From Bacteroidaceae bacterium (lineage in GTDB: Bacteria > Bacteroidota > Bacteroidia > Bacteroidales > Bacteroidaceae), in NCBI GenBank assembly GCA_900752815.1, contig CAADWS010000011.1, positions 14,399 to 78,398 on the forward strand: DNA of 64,000 nucleotides. The letters are read 5' to 3'. Shown piece by piece: positions 44,456 through 52,524 of this stretch (within the stretch, counting starts at the first letter, position 1; each line of letters opens with the position of its first letter). The position numbers and the translations under genes are program-made. Below the pieces are notes generated by a model. That model was not told the origin of the DNA and ran no database searches. It worked only from the letters and a program-made list of their open reading frames with translations.

Positions 44456-45313
44456 TTAAGCGATTCTTGCACGTTTGATCATCATCTTTCCTATCATGTT
44501 GACAAGGGCCGTAATCAGGAAGAGAATCAGTCCGATGGCTATGAGCGAGGAAAGTTTCAGCCCGTCGGCCTCGCCAAACTGGTTGGCAATGATCGAAGCC
44601 ATGGAATTGCCCGTTGCCGTGATGGACTGCGGTATCTGGTTGGTATTGCCGATGAGCATCGTCACGGTCATCGTCTCGCCCAAAGCCCGTCCGATGGCCA
44701 GGACATAGGCTGAAAAGATACCCGAACCGGCCACGGGAAACACCACCCGGCGAATCATTTCAAAGCGGGTAGCACCCAGGCTGTAGGCTCCCTCCTTGAG
44801 GTCGGACGGCACCATCTTGATGAATTCCGCACTCAGCGAGGCCGCATACGGCACTATCATGATGGCCAGCACCAGCGAAGCCGTCAGAATGCCCGAACCT
44901 TCGGGCGAAAGATTGAGGGCCATCACCACGGGACGGAGCGTAAAGAAGCCCCAAAGACCATAGATGATGGACGGAATGCCTGCCAGCAGGTCGACCACCG
45001 TCCCCAGAACCGCGGCGATGCGGGTCCCCTTGAAGTATTCGCCCACAAAGAGAGCAACCGGCAGGGAAAACGGTATGCAGAAGAGCAAGGCCAGCACCGT
45101 CGTCATCAGCGTGCCGACGATAAAAGGCAAGGCACCGTATTGCTCATGACCTTCCGTGTAGTCCCACTCCGGAGAGGTCAGGAAGCTGAAGAATCCGAAA
45201 TGTTGGAAAGCATCGGAGGCATCAGCCAGCAAGGCGTAGATGATTCCGCCACAAATGACCGGAATGGCACAGGCCGTCAGGAGCAATACGATGCGGAACA
45301 GTTTGTCGTTCAT
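44456..45313 (-). CDS. pstC: Phosphate ABC transporter permease PstC
   Basis: A 285-residue permease with six spans, the partner of PstA. It shows the EAA-type loop (MVPSDLKEGAYSLGATRFEM, then IRRVVFPVAGSGI), the PstC marker FFSFLTSPEWDYTE near the N-terminus, and LLAGIPSIIYGLWGF. It starts 37 bases after pstS and is closely coupled to pstA. Confidence 0.95.
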   Translation of the reverse strand: MNDKLFRIVLLLTACAIPVICGGIIYALLADASDAFQHFGFFSFLTSPEWDYTEGHEQYGALPFIVGTLMTTVLALLFCIPFSLPVALFVGEYFKGTRIAAVLGTVVDLLAGIPSIIYGLWGFFTLRPVVMALNLSPEGSGILTASLVLAIMIVPYAASLSAEFIKMVPSDLKEGAYSLGATRFEMIRRVVFPVAGSGIFSAYVLAIGRALGETMTVTMLIGNTNQIPQSITATGNSMASIIANQFGEADGLKLSSLIAIGLILFLITALVNMIGKMMIKRARIA

Positions 45314-45350
45314 GATTCTGATTTCTGAAATTAAAATCCAACCGTCATCG

Positions 45351-46412
45351 TCACTTCAGCACGGGAGTTCCGTCATAAGTCACCTTCGAGAGGTTTTTCA
45401 GACTCAGCTCCACGGCCTTTGCAGGCAGCGGTGCGTAATGCACTTCCGAAGCCATTTTCTGCGCGTCCTCCGAAAGGATATACTTTATCAGGTCGAGCGT
45501 AGCCTCAGCCTGCTCTTTGGAGCGGCCGCCATAATTCTGCTCCTTATAAATCAGCAGCCACGTGAAAGTGCTGATAGGATAGGCGCCCGAAGCCTTCGAA
45601 TCGGTGATTGACGTGCGGGTATCGGCAGGTATTTCTCCCGATGCGGCCGCAGAGATGGAGGCTGCCGTAGGTTCTACAAGCTCACCGGCTGCATTCTGCA
45701 ACGTTGCGTAAGGAATCTTCTGCGCGAAGGCATATTCCGAACCTACATAACCGATGGAGTTCTTCGTCTGCGCAATGACACCAGCCACGCCCGGATTACC
45801 CTTGGCTGCCTGGCCAACCGGGAAGTTGACAGATTTGCCGCAACCATAGTTGGCCGCCCACTTGCTGCTGACCTTCGTCAGGTAATCGGTAAAGACGAAC
45901 GTAGTTCCCGAGCCGTCGGAGCGGAACACGGGCATGATTTTCTCCTCAGGAAGCTTCACGTCCGGATTCAGAGCGGCCAACCGGGGGTCGTTCCACATCT
46001 GAATGTCACCGGAAAAGATACCGGCAATCAGTTCGCCCGAAAGATTCAGACGCTTCACGCCGTCCAGATGGTAGGCCAGCACAACGGCACCCATGCAGGA
46101 GGGTACATGAATCACTTCGTCCATCCCAGCCATTTCCTCGTCGGAGAGGAAGGCGTCACTGCCGGCGAAATCGACAATTTTGTCCTTGAGATTGCGGACG
46201 CCACCGCCGGAACCGATACCGCCATAAGCCACTTCGTCACCGTTCACGGTCGCAAACTGTTCAAACACGGCGTTATAGAAAGGCAGCGGGAAAGTTGCGC
46301 CAGCTCCTGAGAGCGACTGCGCTTCACGCTTACCGTTGTTATTTCCGCCACAAGAGGCCAACAGCACAATAGCGGTCAACATTCCCATCAGCATTCGACT
46401 TGTCTTTTTCAT
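45351..46412 (-). CDS. pstS: Phosphate-binding protein PstS, lipoprotein
   Basis: A 353-residue periplasmic phosphate receptor (lipobox VLLASCGG). Phosphate contacts are in the conserved SGAGATFPLPFYNAVFE, the YGGIGSGGGVRNL loop, FAGSDAFLSDEEM and FRSDGSGTTFVFTDYL motifs. It delivers phosphate to PstCA. It is the second gene of the operon, 61 bases after the porin-like gene. The Arg that commonly contacts phosphate is in FRSDGSG. Confidence 0.95.
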   Translation of the reverse strand: MKKTSRMLMGMLTAIVLLASCGGNNNGKREAQSLSGAGATFPLPFYNAVFEQFATVNGDEVAYGGIGSGGGVRNLKDKIVDFAGSDAFLSDEEMAGMDEVIHVPSCMGAVVLAYHLDGVKRLNLSGELIAGIFSGDIQMWNDPRLAALNPDVKLPEEKIMPVFRSDGSGTTFVFTDYLTKVSSKWAANYGCGKSVNFPVGQAAKGNPGVAGVIAQTKNSIGYVGSEYAFAQKIPYATLQNAAGELVEPTAASISAAASGEIPADTRTSITDSKASGAYPISTFTWLLIYKEQNYGGRSKEQAEATLDLIKYILSEDAQKMASEVHYAPLPAKAVELSLKNLSKVTYDGTPVLK

Positions 46413-46473
46413 ACGCTTCGTTTTTTAAAATATCACTGTTAAAGATTTTCAATAGACTTATTTATATGTTTGG

Positions 46474-47484
46474 TTACAGCCCGAAATAACAGTTTACATA
46501 TCCGTAGCAAACCGTTTCCGCGCCCGATGCCTTCGGACAGCTCATGCGGAAATTGGGCGAAAGCTTCACATACTTGCCCAGCTTGAACTCCGCACCGAGC
46601 AGAGCAGCCGACTCTTCCCTATCGCGGTTCCAGTCGCCTTTCGAAAACTGGTCGTCATAACGGGCAAACAAATTTGCCCAACGCGCCACCTTCACGGCCG
46701 CATAGGCAGAAAGTCCGCTCTGTCCCTCATCCTTGGTAAATCCGCTGTTGCGCAGGTAGTTATATTCCACGCCGGCCCGAAACTTTCCGTTGTCATATCC
46801 CGCAAAGGAAGCCACGTTCACGATATTCTTCCCGTCGGGCTCGCTGCTTTCGTTCAGTCCTCCATAGAGGCGGAGCGTCAGCCCCTGCAGCGGAGTGAAG
46901 GTCAGTCCCAGACCATAATTCAGGCCGTCCTTCACCTGGATTTTACGATAGCCTTCACCGTTTACTACGATGGCATCGGCCGAAACCCAGTCTGCCAGCC
47001 GGTAGGCTACCGAAAGACCGAGGTCGGCACTGCTGCCGAACTTGTATTCGTCCTGAAAGGATTTTGCAACGTAACGATAGCCCCAGAATTTCTCCTGCAG
47101 GTTAAAGAGAGCGGTAGGAATCAAACCGCCGTTCAGCGTCCAGCGGTCTTTCTTCCAGCTTACCTGCGCATATTTAATGTAAGCAATACGATGATAATCG
47201 TCTACATCCGACGACTGGCCGACATTCATCACACCCCGCACCGACAGTCCTTTGCCGAAATCATACTCATATCCCAGGTAGGAACGTTCCAGTTCAAATC
47301 CACGGTCGTTGTTCGCCGTTCCGAATCCGGTGTGAAAATTACTGAACACCTGCACGGTTGCCTTGCCCTTCGGGCCTTCCTCTTCCCCACCGGCCGGCTG
47401 GGCGCAAAGCCACAACGGCGCCATTCCGGCCACCAACATCCACTTGAATCTTCTCTTCAGGGCACTGCTTAGATTTTTCTGCAT
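46474..47484 (-). CDS. Outer-membrane porin, probable phosphate/polyphosphate porin
   Basis: A 336-residue beta-barrel protein of the OprP/OprO-like porin type. The signal peptide (WMLVAGMAPLWLCAQP) is followed by alternating strands rich in Tyr and Gly: RSYLGYEYDFGKGLSVRGVM, WTLNGGLIPTALFN, then the C-terminal VCYGYVNCYFGL. Its place in front of pstS and behind a promoter with candidate PhoB sites indicates phosphate entry through the outer membrane. The start MQKNLSSALKRRFKW is preferred over a longer Lys-rich extension that would overlap the promoter. Confidence 0.8.
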   Translation of the reverse strand: MQKNLSSALKRRFKWMLVAGMAPLWLCAQPAGGEEEGPKGKATVQVFSNFHTGFGTANNDRGFELERSYLGYEYDFGKGLSVRGVMNVGQSSDVDDYHRIAYIKYAQVSWKKDRWTLNGGLIPTALFNLQEKFWGYRYVAKSFQDEYKFGSSADLGLSVAYRLADWVSADAIVVNGEGYRKIQVKDGLNYGLGLTFTPLQGLTLRLYGGLNESSEPDGKNIVNVASFAGYDNGKFRAGVEYNYLRNSGFTKDEGQSGLSAYAAVKVARWANLFARYDDQFSKGDWNRDREESAALLGAEFKLGKYVKLSPNFRMSCPKASGAETVCYGYVNCYFGL

Positions 47485-47526
47485 TGCTTTTTTTACTTTT
47501 CTTTTTTTTACCTTTTTTTGACAGTG

Positions 47527-47561
47527 CAAAAGTACTTTCAGATTGTTTCATTTTTGTTTCA
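47527..47561 (-). promoter_or_regulatory. Promoter and candidate Pho box of the porin-pst operon
   Basis: On the minus strand TACTTTTG (47534-47527) is preceded by three TGAAAc/g repeats (47561-47556, 47550-47545, 47540-47535) spaced 11 and 10 bases. Repeats about 11 bases apart, next to the -7 box and in place of a -33 element, are the classic layout of PhoB-type activator sites. Confidence 0.6.
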
Positions 47562-47664
47562 AATCGGTTAACTGTCCGTGAAAATGCAACCGCCGCAGAG
47601 CGCAGAAAATATTAAATTTCAATTAAATCTGTAACACTCCCGCCCGTCGTATGAAGGAAACTCG

Positions 47665-47672
47665 TACTTTTG
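47665..47672 (+). promoter_or_regulatory. Promoter -7 element of the phoB-like gene
   Basis: TACTTTTG, 45 bases before the regulator ATG, divergent from the pst promoter. No clear repeat of the TGAAAC box was seen. Confidence 0.5.
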
Positions 47673-47717
47673 CAGCATCGGTCACCAACCACAAAAAACA
47701 ATAAAACAGGAAGCATT

Positions 47718-48407
47718 ATGGACACCAAAAAAATTCTTGTCGTCGACGATGAAGAAATACTTTGCGAGGTGCTGAAACTCAATCTGGAGAATGAAAACTA
47801 CGAAGTGGACATCGCAGAAAGTGCAGAGCAGGCCATGAGTCTTAACCTCAGCCAGTATGACCTGATTCTGCTGGACATCATGATGGGAGAAATCAGCGGA
47901 GTGCAAATGGCAAAAATGATGAAGAAGAATCCGGCCACCGCACAGATTCCCATCATCTTCTGCACGGCCAAAGACACTGAGGACGACATGATTATGGGCC
48001 TCAACCTCGGAGCCGACGATTATATTACAAAACCCTATACCGTACGCAACGTCATCGCCCGCGTGAAAAGTGTGTTGCGGAGAACGTCAAAGACCAGCAC
48101 GGAGAAGACCGAGCCGGAACGCTACACGGTGGAAGGTCTCGTGGTCGACAAGCTGCTCATGCGCTGCACCGTCGACAACGAGGAGGTGAAACTCGCCAAG
48201 AAAGAGTTCGAGCTGCTGACCTTCCTCATCTCCCATCGGGGACGCATCTACAGCCGGGAGGAAATCCTGGAAAGGGTGTGGAAGGGAGAAACCATCGTGC
48301 TCGACCGCACCATCGACGTCAACGTAACCCGGCTTCGCCAGAAAATAGGAAAATATGGAAAATATATCATCACCCGCTCCGGATTCGGTTACGGTTTCAA
48401 CAACTGA
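47718..48407 (+). CDS. OmpR/PhoB-family response regulator
   Basis: A 229-residue regulator. The receiver domain (KKILVVDDEEILCEVLKLNL) has its phospho-accepting Asp in LILLDIMMG and the conserved Lys in DDYITKPY. The C-terminal winged helix carries the PhoB-type recognition region (SREEILERVWKGETIVLDRT, DVNVTRLRQKIGKYGKYI). Lying divergent from porin-pstSCAB and next to a kinase, it is the probable phosphate-starvation regulator (PhoB counterpart). The start at MDTKKILV is the normal receiver N-terminus. Its 3' end overlaps the kinase gene by 53 bases. Confidence 0.9.
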   Translation: MDTKKILVVDDEEILCEVLKLNLENENYEVDIAESAEQAMSLNLSQYDLILLDIMMGEISGVQMAKMMKKNPATAQIPIIFCTAKDTEDDMIMGLNLGADDYITKPYTVRNVIARVKSVLRRTSKTSTEKTEPERYTVEGLVVDKLLMRCTVDNEEVKLAKKEFELLTFLISHRGRIYSREEILERVWKGETIVLDRTIDVNVTRLRQKIGKYGKYIITRSGFGYGFNN

Positions 48408-49680
48408 CCGCCTGCGCCGCTACCTGCCCTACGTGCTGCCCGTCGTCCTGCTGTGGGCGCTCGTCGTGGTGTTCCTGTTCCTGCAATATTCCAGCGAAAA
48501 GGAACACAAGGCCAAGGAGCTCGACCTGCAGCTCCAGCTGCTCAACCGCTCCCTGCTGGCCGACATCGCCGAGGGCGAATCCATAGAAAGCGCGCTCCAG
48601 CAATGCACCACGTATGCGGACGCCGTGAGGATTACGCTCATCGGCCGGAACGGGCGCGTGCTGTTCGACAACCGGGAGGACGCGTCGAAAATGGAGAACC
48701 ACCTCAACCGTGAAGAGGTGGCCGAAGCCTTGAAACACGGAAGCGGACACACCATCAACCGGCTTTCCGAAACCAACCAGATACCCTATTTCTACTCGGC
48801 CACCCGCAGTGGCGACTACATCCTGCGGAGTGCACTGCCCTATTCCGTCTCTCTGCAGAACATTCTGAAAGCCAACAGCACCACCTGGTGGCTCGTGGCC
48901 ATGCTCACCGTGCTTATCACGGCGGTTATCCTCGTGCTCATCCGCACGCTCAAGCAGAGAGACAGCCACTACGCCCGATGCCTGGAGCAGGAGCAGGAGA
49001 AGATACGCATCAAGCGCCAGCTGACCAACAACATCAATCACGAGCTCAAGACACCCGTCGCGTCCATTCAAGTATGCCTGGAAACGCTCATCAACGCCCG
49101 GCTCTCGGAAGAACAGAAAGCGCAGATGATTGACCGCTGCTACCAGAGCTGCCAGCGCCTTCGCAACCTGCTGCGCGACGTTTCACTGATTACCCGCATG
49201 GAAGAAGGCAACAGCCACATCGGCAAGGAACCGGTCAATCTGAACGAGATTGTCAACGACCTGAAGGACGAACTGGCTGTTTATCCGCCCGAAAAACGGC
49301 TGGCCGTCGACATCCAGTTTCCGGAACAGGTGACCATCATGGGAAATGCCTCCCTGCTCATCTCCATCTTCCGCAACCTGACAGAAAATGCCATCGCCTA
49401 TTCCGAAGGGAGCCAAATCAGGATTACGCTGCAGGAAAACAACGGGGAGGAATGCAGAATCGCCTTCGAGGACAACGGCGTGGGAGTGGAACCGCAACAC
49501 CTGTCCCATCTGTTCGAACGCTTCTACCGTGTGGACAAAGGGCGCTCACGCCAGACCGGCGGAACCGGACTGGGGCTGGCCATCGTGAAGCATGCCGTGC
49601 TCTTTCACGGCGGCGACATCACGGTGGAAAACAAGAAGGAAGGCGGGCTCCGCTTCGTCTTTTCGCTGAAAAAGAAATAG
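48355..49680 (+). CDS. Sensor histidine kinase, probable PhoR counterpart
   Basis: A 441-residue membrane kinase. Two membrane segments (about 24-43 YLPYVLPVVLLWALVVVFLF, and 182-201) enclose a periplasmic or PAS-like sensor region. Then come the dimerisation helix with the phospho-His in NNINHELKTPVASIQV and the ATP domain (NLTENAIAY; DNGVGVEPQHL; GGTGLGLAIVKHAV). It overlaps the regulator gene, so the two are coexpressed. Periplasmic sensing, where E. coli PhoR relies on PstB/PhoU, is noteworthy since phoU is not beside pstB here. Confidence 0.88.
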   Translation: MENISSPAPDSVTVSTTDRLRRYLPYVLPVVLLWALVVVFLFLQYSSEKEHKAKELDLQLQLLNRSLLADIAEGESIESALQQCTTYADAVRITLIGRNGRVLFDNREDASKMENHLNREEVAEALKHGSGHTINRLSETNQIPYFYSATRSGDYILRSALPYSVSLQNILKANSTTWWLVAMLTVLITAVILVLIRTLKQRDSHYARCLEQEQEKIRIKRQLTNNINHELKTPVASIQVCLETLINARLSEEQKAQMIDRCYQSCQRLRNLLRDVSLITRMEEGNSHIGKEPVNLNEIVNDLKDELAVYPPEKRLAVDIQFPEQVTIMGNASLLISIFRNLTENAIAYSEGSQIRITLQENNGEECRIAFEDNGVGVEPQHLSHLFERFYRVDKGRSRQTGGTGLGLAIVKHAVLFHGGDITVENKKEGGLRFVFSLKKK

Positions 49681-49811
49681 GTAAACCTGCCAGACAGGAA
49701 CAGAACCGCTGTGCACGGCCCTCTCCGCCCGGCCGCCAACCGTCCGGCCGGAGAGGAAACGGAACCGGAATGCCGGCCGCACCGCACCGCCGCACACACG
49801 CCTTCGCCCCC

Positions 49812-49861
49812 AACTACCGGCTGCCCGGGACCTTGCATAAAAGCCCGGGCAGCCGGTAGTT
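49812..49861 (+). terminator. Strong hairpin after the phosphate two-component genes
   Basis: 18-bp perfect stem (49812-49829 with 49844-49861), GC-rich, then TTCATCATC. The T-tail is weak, but the stem is very stable. Confidence 0.65.
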
Positions 49862-49901
49862 TCATCATCGGCAGCCTCCTGCCGAAACACCCGGTTTCCT
49901 C

Positions 49902-49991
49902 AAAAAAAACAGTCAGTACTTTAGAAAAAACTATCCTTACTTTAGAAAAAACAGTCAGTACTTTTGTTTTTTCTAAAGTACTGACTGTTTC
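49902..49991. repeat. 21-base periodic intergenic repeat, copy C
   Basis: Three direct 21-base units (CAGTCAGTACTTTAGAAAAA, CTATCCTTACTTTAGAAAAA, CAGTCAGTACTTTTGTTTTT) and one inverted unit. The last direct unit pairs with the inverted unit over 16 bp (49949-49964 with 49975-49990). The second unit is the same TATCCT variant as in copies A and B. Confidence 0.85.
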
Positions 49992-50016
49992 GGAGGCACT
50001 CCCGGCTACAAAAAAA

Positions 50017-50042
50017 GAAGCTGCACCGGGAGATGCAACTTC
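50017..50042 (-). terminator. Terminator of the PepSY-like genes
   Basis: 9-bp stem with one G-U pair (50017-50025 with 50034-50042) and seven T following on the minus strand, 18 bases after the stop. Confidence 0.75.
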
Positions 50043-50060
50043 TTTCGTTTCTTTCAGCCG

Positions 50061-50489
50061 TCACTGCTCTATCAGTGTTCCGTCTTCCTTAATCAGGACA
50101 ACGGCTTCCGGCTGCATTCTCTTTTCCAGTTCGATGCGGAAATAGCTGGTTTCGGGAGTTTCAATCCAGTCGGCATCATCCACGACATAGCCCTCATAGT
50201 TCAAGTCGAGGTAGCTCTGCACAGCCGCCGGGAAGGTGCCTCTGAAATCGGTTTCCGTGAACAGCCAGGTTCCGTCGGTTTCAAACCAGGCTTCGGCCTC
50301 TTTGCCTTCGTTCAGAAACTCTGCCTTCAGTTTTCCATATTCCTTCTCCCAGTGGGCATTGACACCCGGGTACTTTGCCTTGAACGTAGCCACCGCATCC
50401 TCCAGATACAGGTTATCATCATCCTTGTCACAGCTGACTGTGGCGAATACGGTGAACATCGCGATGAAAATATACAAAATCCGTTTCAT
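50061..50489 (-). CDS. PepSY-like (PF11396 type) exported protein, second of pair
   Basis: A 142-residue protein with a lipoprotein signal (MKRILYIFIAMFTVFATVSC). It has two repeats of the PepSY-like fold: AVATFKAKYPGVNAHWEKEY, with KAEFLNEGKEAEAWFETDGT, then AVQSYLDLNYEGYVVDDADW. Such proteins are common in Bacteroides near two-component systems and are thought to bind a ligand or inhibit proteases in the periplasm. It follows its paralogue in the same direction, downstream of the adjacent two-component genes. Confidence 0.85.
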   Translation of the reverse strand: MKRILYIFIAMFTVFATVSCDKDDDNLYLEDAVATFKAKYPGVNAHWEKEYGKLKAEFLNEGKEAEAWFETDGTWLFTETDFRGTFPAAVQSYLDLNYEGYVVDDADWIETPETSYFRIELEKRMQPEAVVLIKEDGTLIEQ

Positions 50490-50527
50490 ATGCTTCTTTT
50501 TATCTTATGTTGGGTACTTAATTTCTA

Positions 50528-50977
50528 TCAATCATCAATATCTACCACCTGAAACTTTTTATTGAAAGTAAGTTCCATGCCGTTTCCGAGCTTGACCTCA
50601 TAGTCGCTGCGGCTCCTCTCGATTTCAAGAATCTTGGCCGATGCATAATTCTTCTTCACGTAACTGCTGATTTCCGACGGAACGAGACGGGCGGGTACTT
50701 CCGTATGGCTGCAGTTCAATTCTGTCCAGTTGCCGTTACGGTCGAACTCCACTTTGTCGCCGTTCGTGAAAATGACATCATAACTGGTATCAAACAGTCC
50801 CGTTTCCATCTTTGCCAGTGCCACCTTCATTTTCGGAAAATCCGTTTTCAATATCTGCTGCGCAGCCTGAGGCAACTGGGACACATTGATAGGCTTATCC
50901 TTCGAAGCAACTGCGTTTACACTCATGGTGAAAAGGCAAACAAGTGCCATAATGCTGACTTTTACAAACTTTTTCAT
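50528..50977 (-). CDS. PepSY-like (PF11396 type) exported protein, first of pair
   Basis: A 149-residue secreted protein with a cleavable signal (MKKFVKVSIMALVCLFTMSV). Two PepSY-like repeats follow: QLPQAAQQILKTDFPKMKVA with DTSYDVIFTNGDKVEFDRNG, then EISSYVKKNYASAKILEIER with YEVKLGNGMELTFNK. It is 38 bases upstream of its paralogue and shares a promoter with it. The promoter has a pair of 11-base spaced repeats that the neighbouring OmpR-type regulator may bind. The start MKKFVK is preferred over an upstream codon. Confidence 0.87.
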   Translation of the reverse strand: MKKFVKVSIMALVCLFTMSVNAVASKDKPINVSQLPQAAQQILKTDFPKMKVALAKMETGLFDTSYDVIFTNGDKVEFDRNGNWTELNCSHTEVPARLVPSEISSYVKKNYASAKILEIERSRSDYEVKLGNGMELTFNKKFQVVDIDD

Positions 50978-51046
50978 ACTACACAATTTTATGGTTACAC
51001 TTAAATTTATTTCTGTTTTCGCTGTCTTTTCTGACTTTTTCTACTG

Positions 51047-51081
51047 CAAAGTTGCCATGCGATTCTGAAATAAATCTGAAA
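51047..51081 (-). promoter_or_regulatory. Promoter and candidate regulator site of PepSY-like pair
   Basis: Minus strand CAACTTTG (51054-51047), one base from the -7 consensus. It is preceded by two TTTCAG units (51081-51076 and 51070-51065) with an 11-base period, the spacing expected for a tandem OmpR-family dimer in place of a -33 element. Confidence 0.5.
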
Positions 51082-51090
51082 AAAAGGAGA

Positions 51091-51142
51091 AAGGCCGAAT
51101 TTTAACATTTAATTAACATATATCCTCCTAAAATCCGGCCTT
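51091..51142 (-). terminator. Terminator of the RR-HK operon
   Basis: 14-bp stem with one mismatch (51091-51104 with 51129-51142), then seven T on the minus strand. It separates the two-component transcript from the PepSY promoter. Confidence 0.75.
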
Positions 51143-51246
51143 CCGTGCCTTGCGCCGGCTGCCATTCCCCGGCAAGAACGACGTCATAAAACCATGTTTA
51201 CCCAAAAGTTATAGACTCAAACAGCCCGCCGGCTGCACCACGGGTT

Positions 51247-52524
51247 TCAGGAATGGGAGGACAGCGTGAATACATGCAGGCCGTCCTCATATTTGTACGT
51301 CACCCTTATTCCGCAACTGGCACAGATGGCGCTGACGAGCGAAAGCCCGATTCCCGAAGAGCTTTTCTTTCCTTGCGTATGGTAGAAACGCGTAAAAATC
51401 TTGTCCACCTCCAACGGCTCCTGCACGCCCGTATTGGCAATCCGCAGGCCGTGCTCTTCCGTCGTCAGGACGATGCGGCCACCCTCCCGGTTGTGGACAA
51501 ATGCATTCTTGAGCAGATTCCCCACCAGCACAGAGGCCAGCATCGCATTCATGTTGAGGTGCCAGTGGGCTTTTCTGCTGACACTGACTTCTATTTTCCT
51601 GGAAGCGTACACTTCCTTATATTCTTCCATCAGCTCTTCCGCCACGGCATCCATATCCACCGGCTCGACATCGGAAAACTGGCCGTTCTCAATCTTGCAG
51701 AGCAGCAGCAACGACTTGTTGAGCTTAGAGAGCGCGCCGAGCGTGTTGCGGATTTTGAGCAGTTCGCCCATCTGTTCCTCGTTGAGCCGATCGTCATCGA
51801 GCAACATCTCTATGCGGTTCTGGCAGATGGCCAGCGGTGTCTGCATTTCGTGGGAGGCATTCCCGATAAAGAGTTTCTGCTGTTCATATTGCTGCTCGTT
51901 CCGCGTCATCAGGCGCGTTACGGAATCATTGAGCTTTCTGAATTCGGTGACGGAAGTCGGATTGTTCAGTTCAAGGTTCGTTCCGCCCAGCCTGTAGTCG
52001 TCCAGCCACTTCAGCAGGATGTCCAAAGGACGCATGCAGCGCTTCAGCGCTATCCTGTTCAGCAGGACGAAGCCCAGCAATATGGCAATATACAGGAACA
52101 GGAGCCAATAGAAAATGGCTTCAATCAAATCCGTCTTTTCGATGGAGGGCACCGACACCTCCACCTCGCGGAATCCTCCTTCGTCGGTCCGGAAAATGTA
52201 GGAAATGACCCTCGCGGGTTCATACTCGCGTTTCTCCTTTATATATACGGTGCGGTCCTCATAGCGCACATGCGGATGGGTGGCAGCATATTCCGGCGAC
52301 ACGTCACGCAGATAATACTGATTGTTCGAGCCGCTGGTTTCCGTGGGCAGCGGCTCCCCGGCGAGCGACCTCATGATAATCAGCTCCGCATAATTCTCAA
52401 GCGAATCGTCCACTTCGTCATTGATTTCGTCGATAATGGCGAAATAAAAGAACACGGACCAAAAGGCCAATACAGCCGCGGCAATGACCGACAGCCGCAG
52501 AGAAATGAAATGCGTCAGCCTCAT
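51247..52524 (-). CDS. Sensor histidine kinase of the PepSY locus
   Basis: A 425-residue membrane kinase. Two membrane spans (about 8-30 and 137-159) flank a periplasmic sensor domain with many Glu, Arg and Tyr. The HAMP-like linker is followed by the phospho-His in IGNASHEMQTPLAI and an ATP domain with NLLKNAFVHN and SSGIGLSLVSAI. The nucleotide-binding G boxes look shortened. Its start overlaps the regulator stop (ATGA), so translation is coupled. The link to the two PepSY-like secreted proteins suggests that it senses an envelope signal which they modulate. Confidence 0.88.
   Translation of the reverse strand: MRLTHFISLRLSVIAAAVLAFWSVFFYFAIIDEINDEVDDSLENYAELIIMRSLAGEPLPTETSGSNNQYYLRDVSPEYAATHPHVRYEDRTVYIKEKREYEPARVISYIFRTDEGGFREVEVSVPSIEKTDLIEAIFYWLLFLYIAILLGFVLLNRIALKRCMRPLDILLKWLDDYRLGGTNLELNNPTSVTEFRKLNDSVTRLMTRNEQQYEQQKLFIGNASHEMQTPLAICQNRIEMLLDDDRLNEEQMGELLKIRNTLGALSKLNKSLLLLCKIENGQFSDVEPVDMDAVAEELMEEYKEVYASRKIEVSVSRKAHWHLNMNAMLASVLVGNLLKNAFVHNREGGRIVLTTEEHGLRIANTGVQEPLEVDKIFTRFYHTQGKKSSSGIGLSLVSAICASCGIRVTYKYEDGLHVFTLSSHS

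Noticed and set aside
48355..48407. Treating the kinase start as an artefact because it overlaps the regulator
   Set aside because: The 53-base overlap keeps a cytoplasmic N-terminus before the first membrane helix; no later ATG exists before that helix, so the overlap is accepted.
49711..50145. A frame with heptapeptide repeats (VSTLEK-like) through repeat copy C
   Set aside because: The peptide repeat is the 21-base DNA repeat read in frame. Copies A to D fall in different contexts and contain inverted units, which argues against coding.
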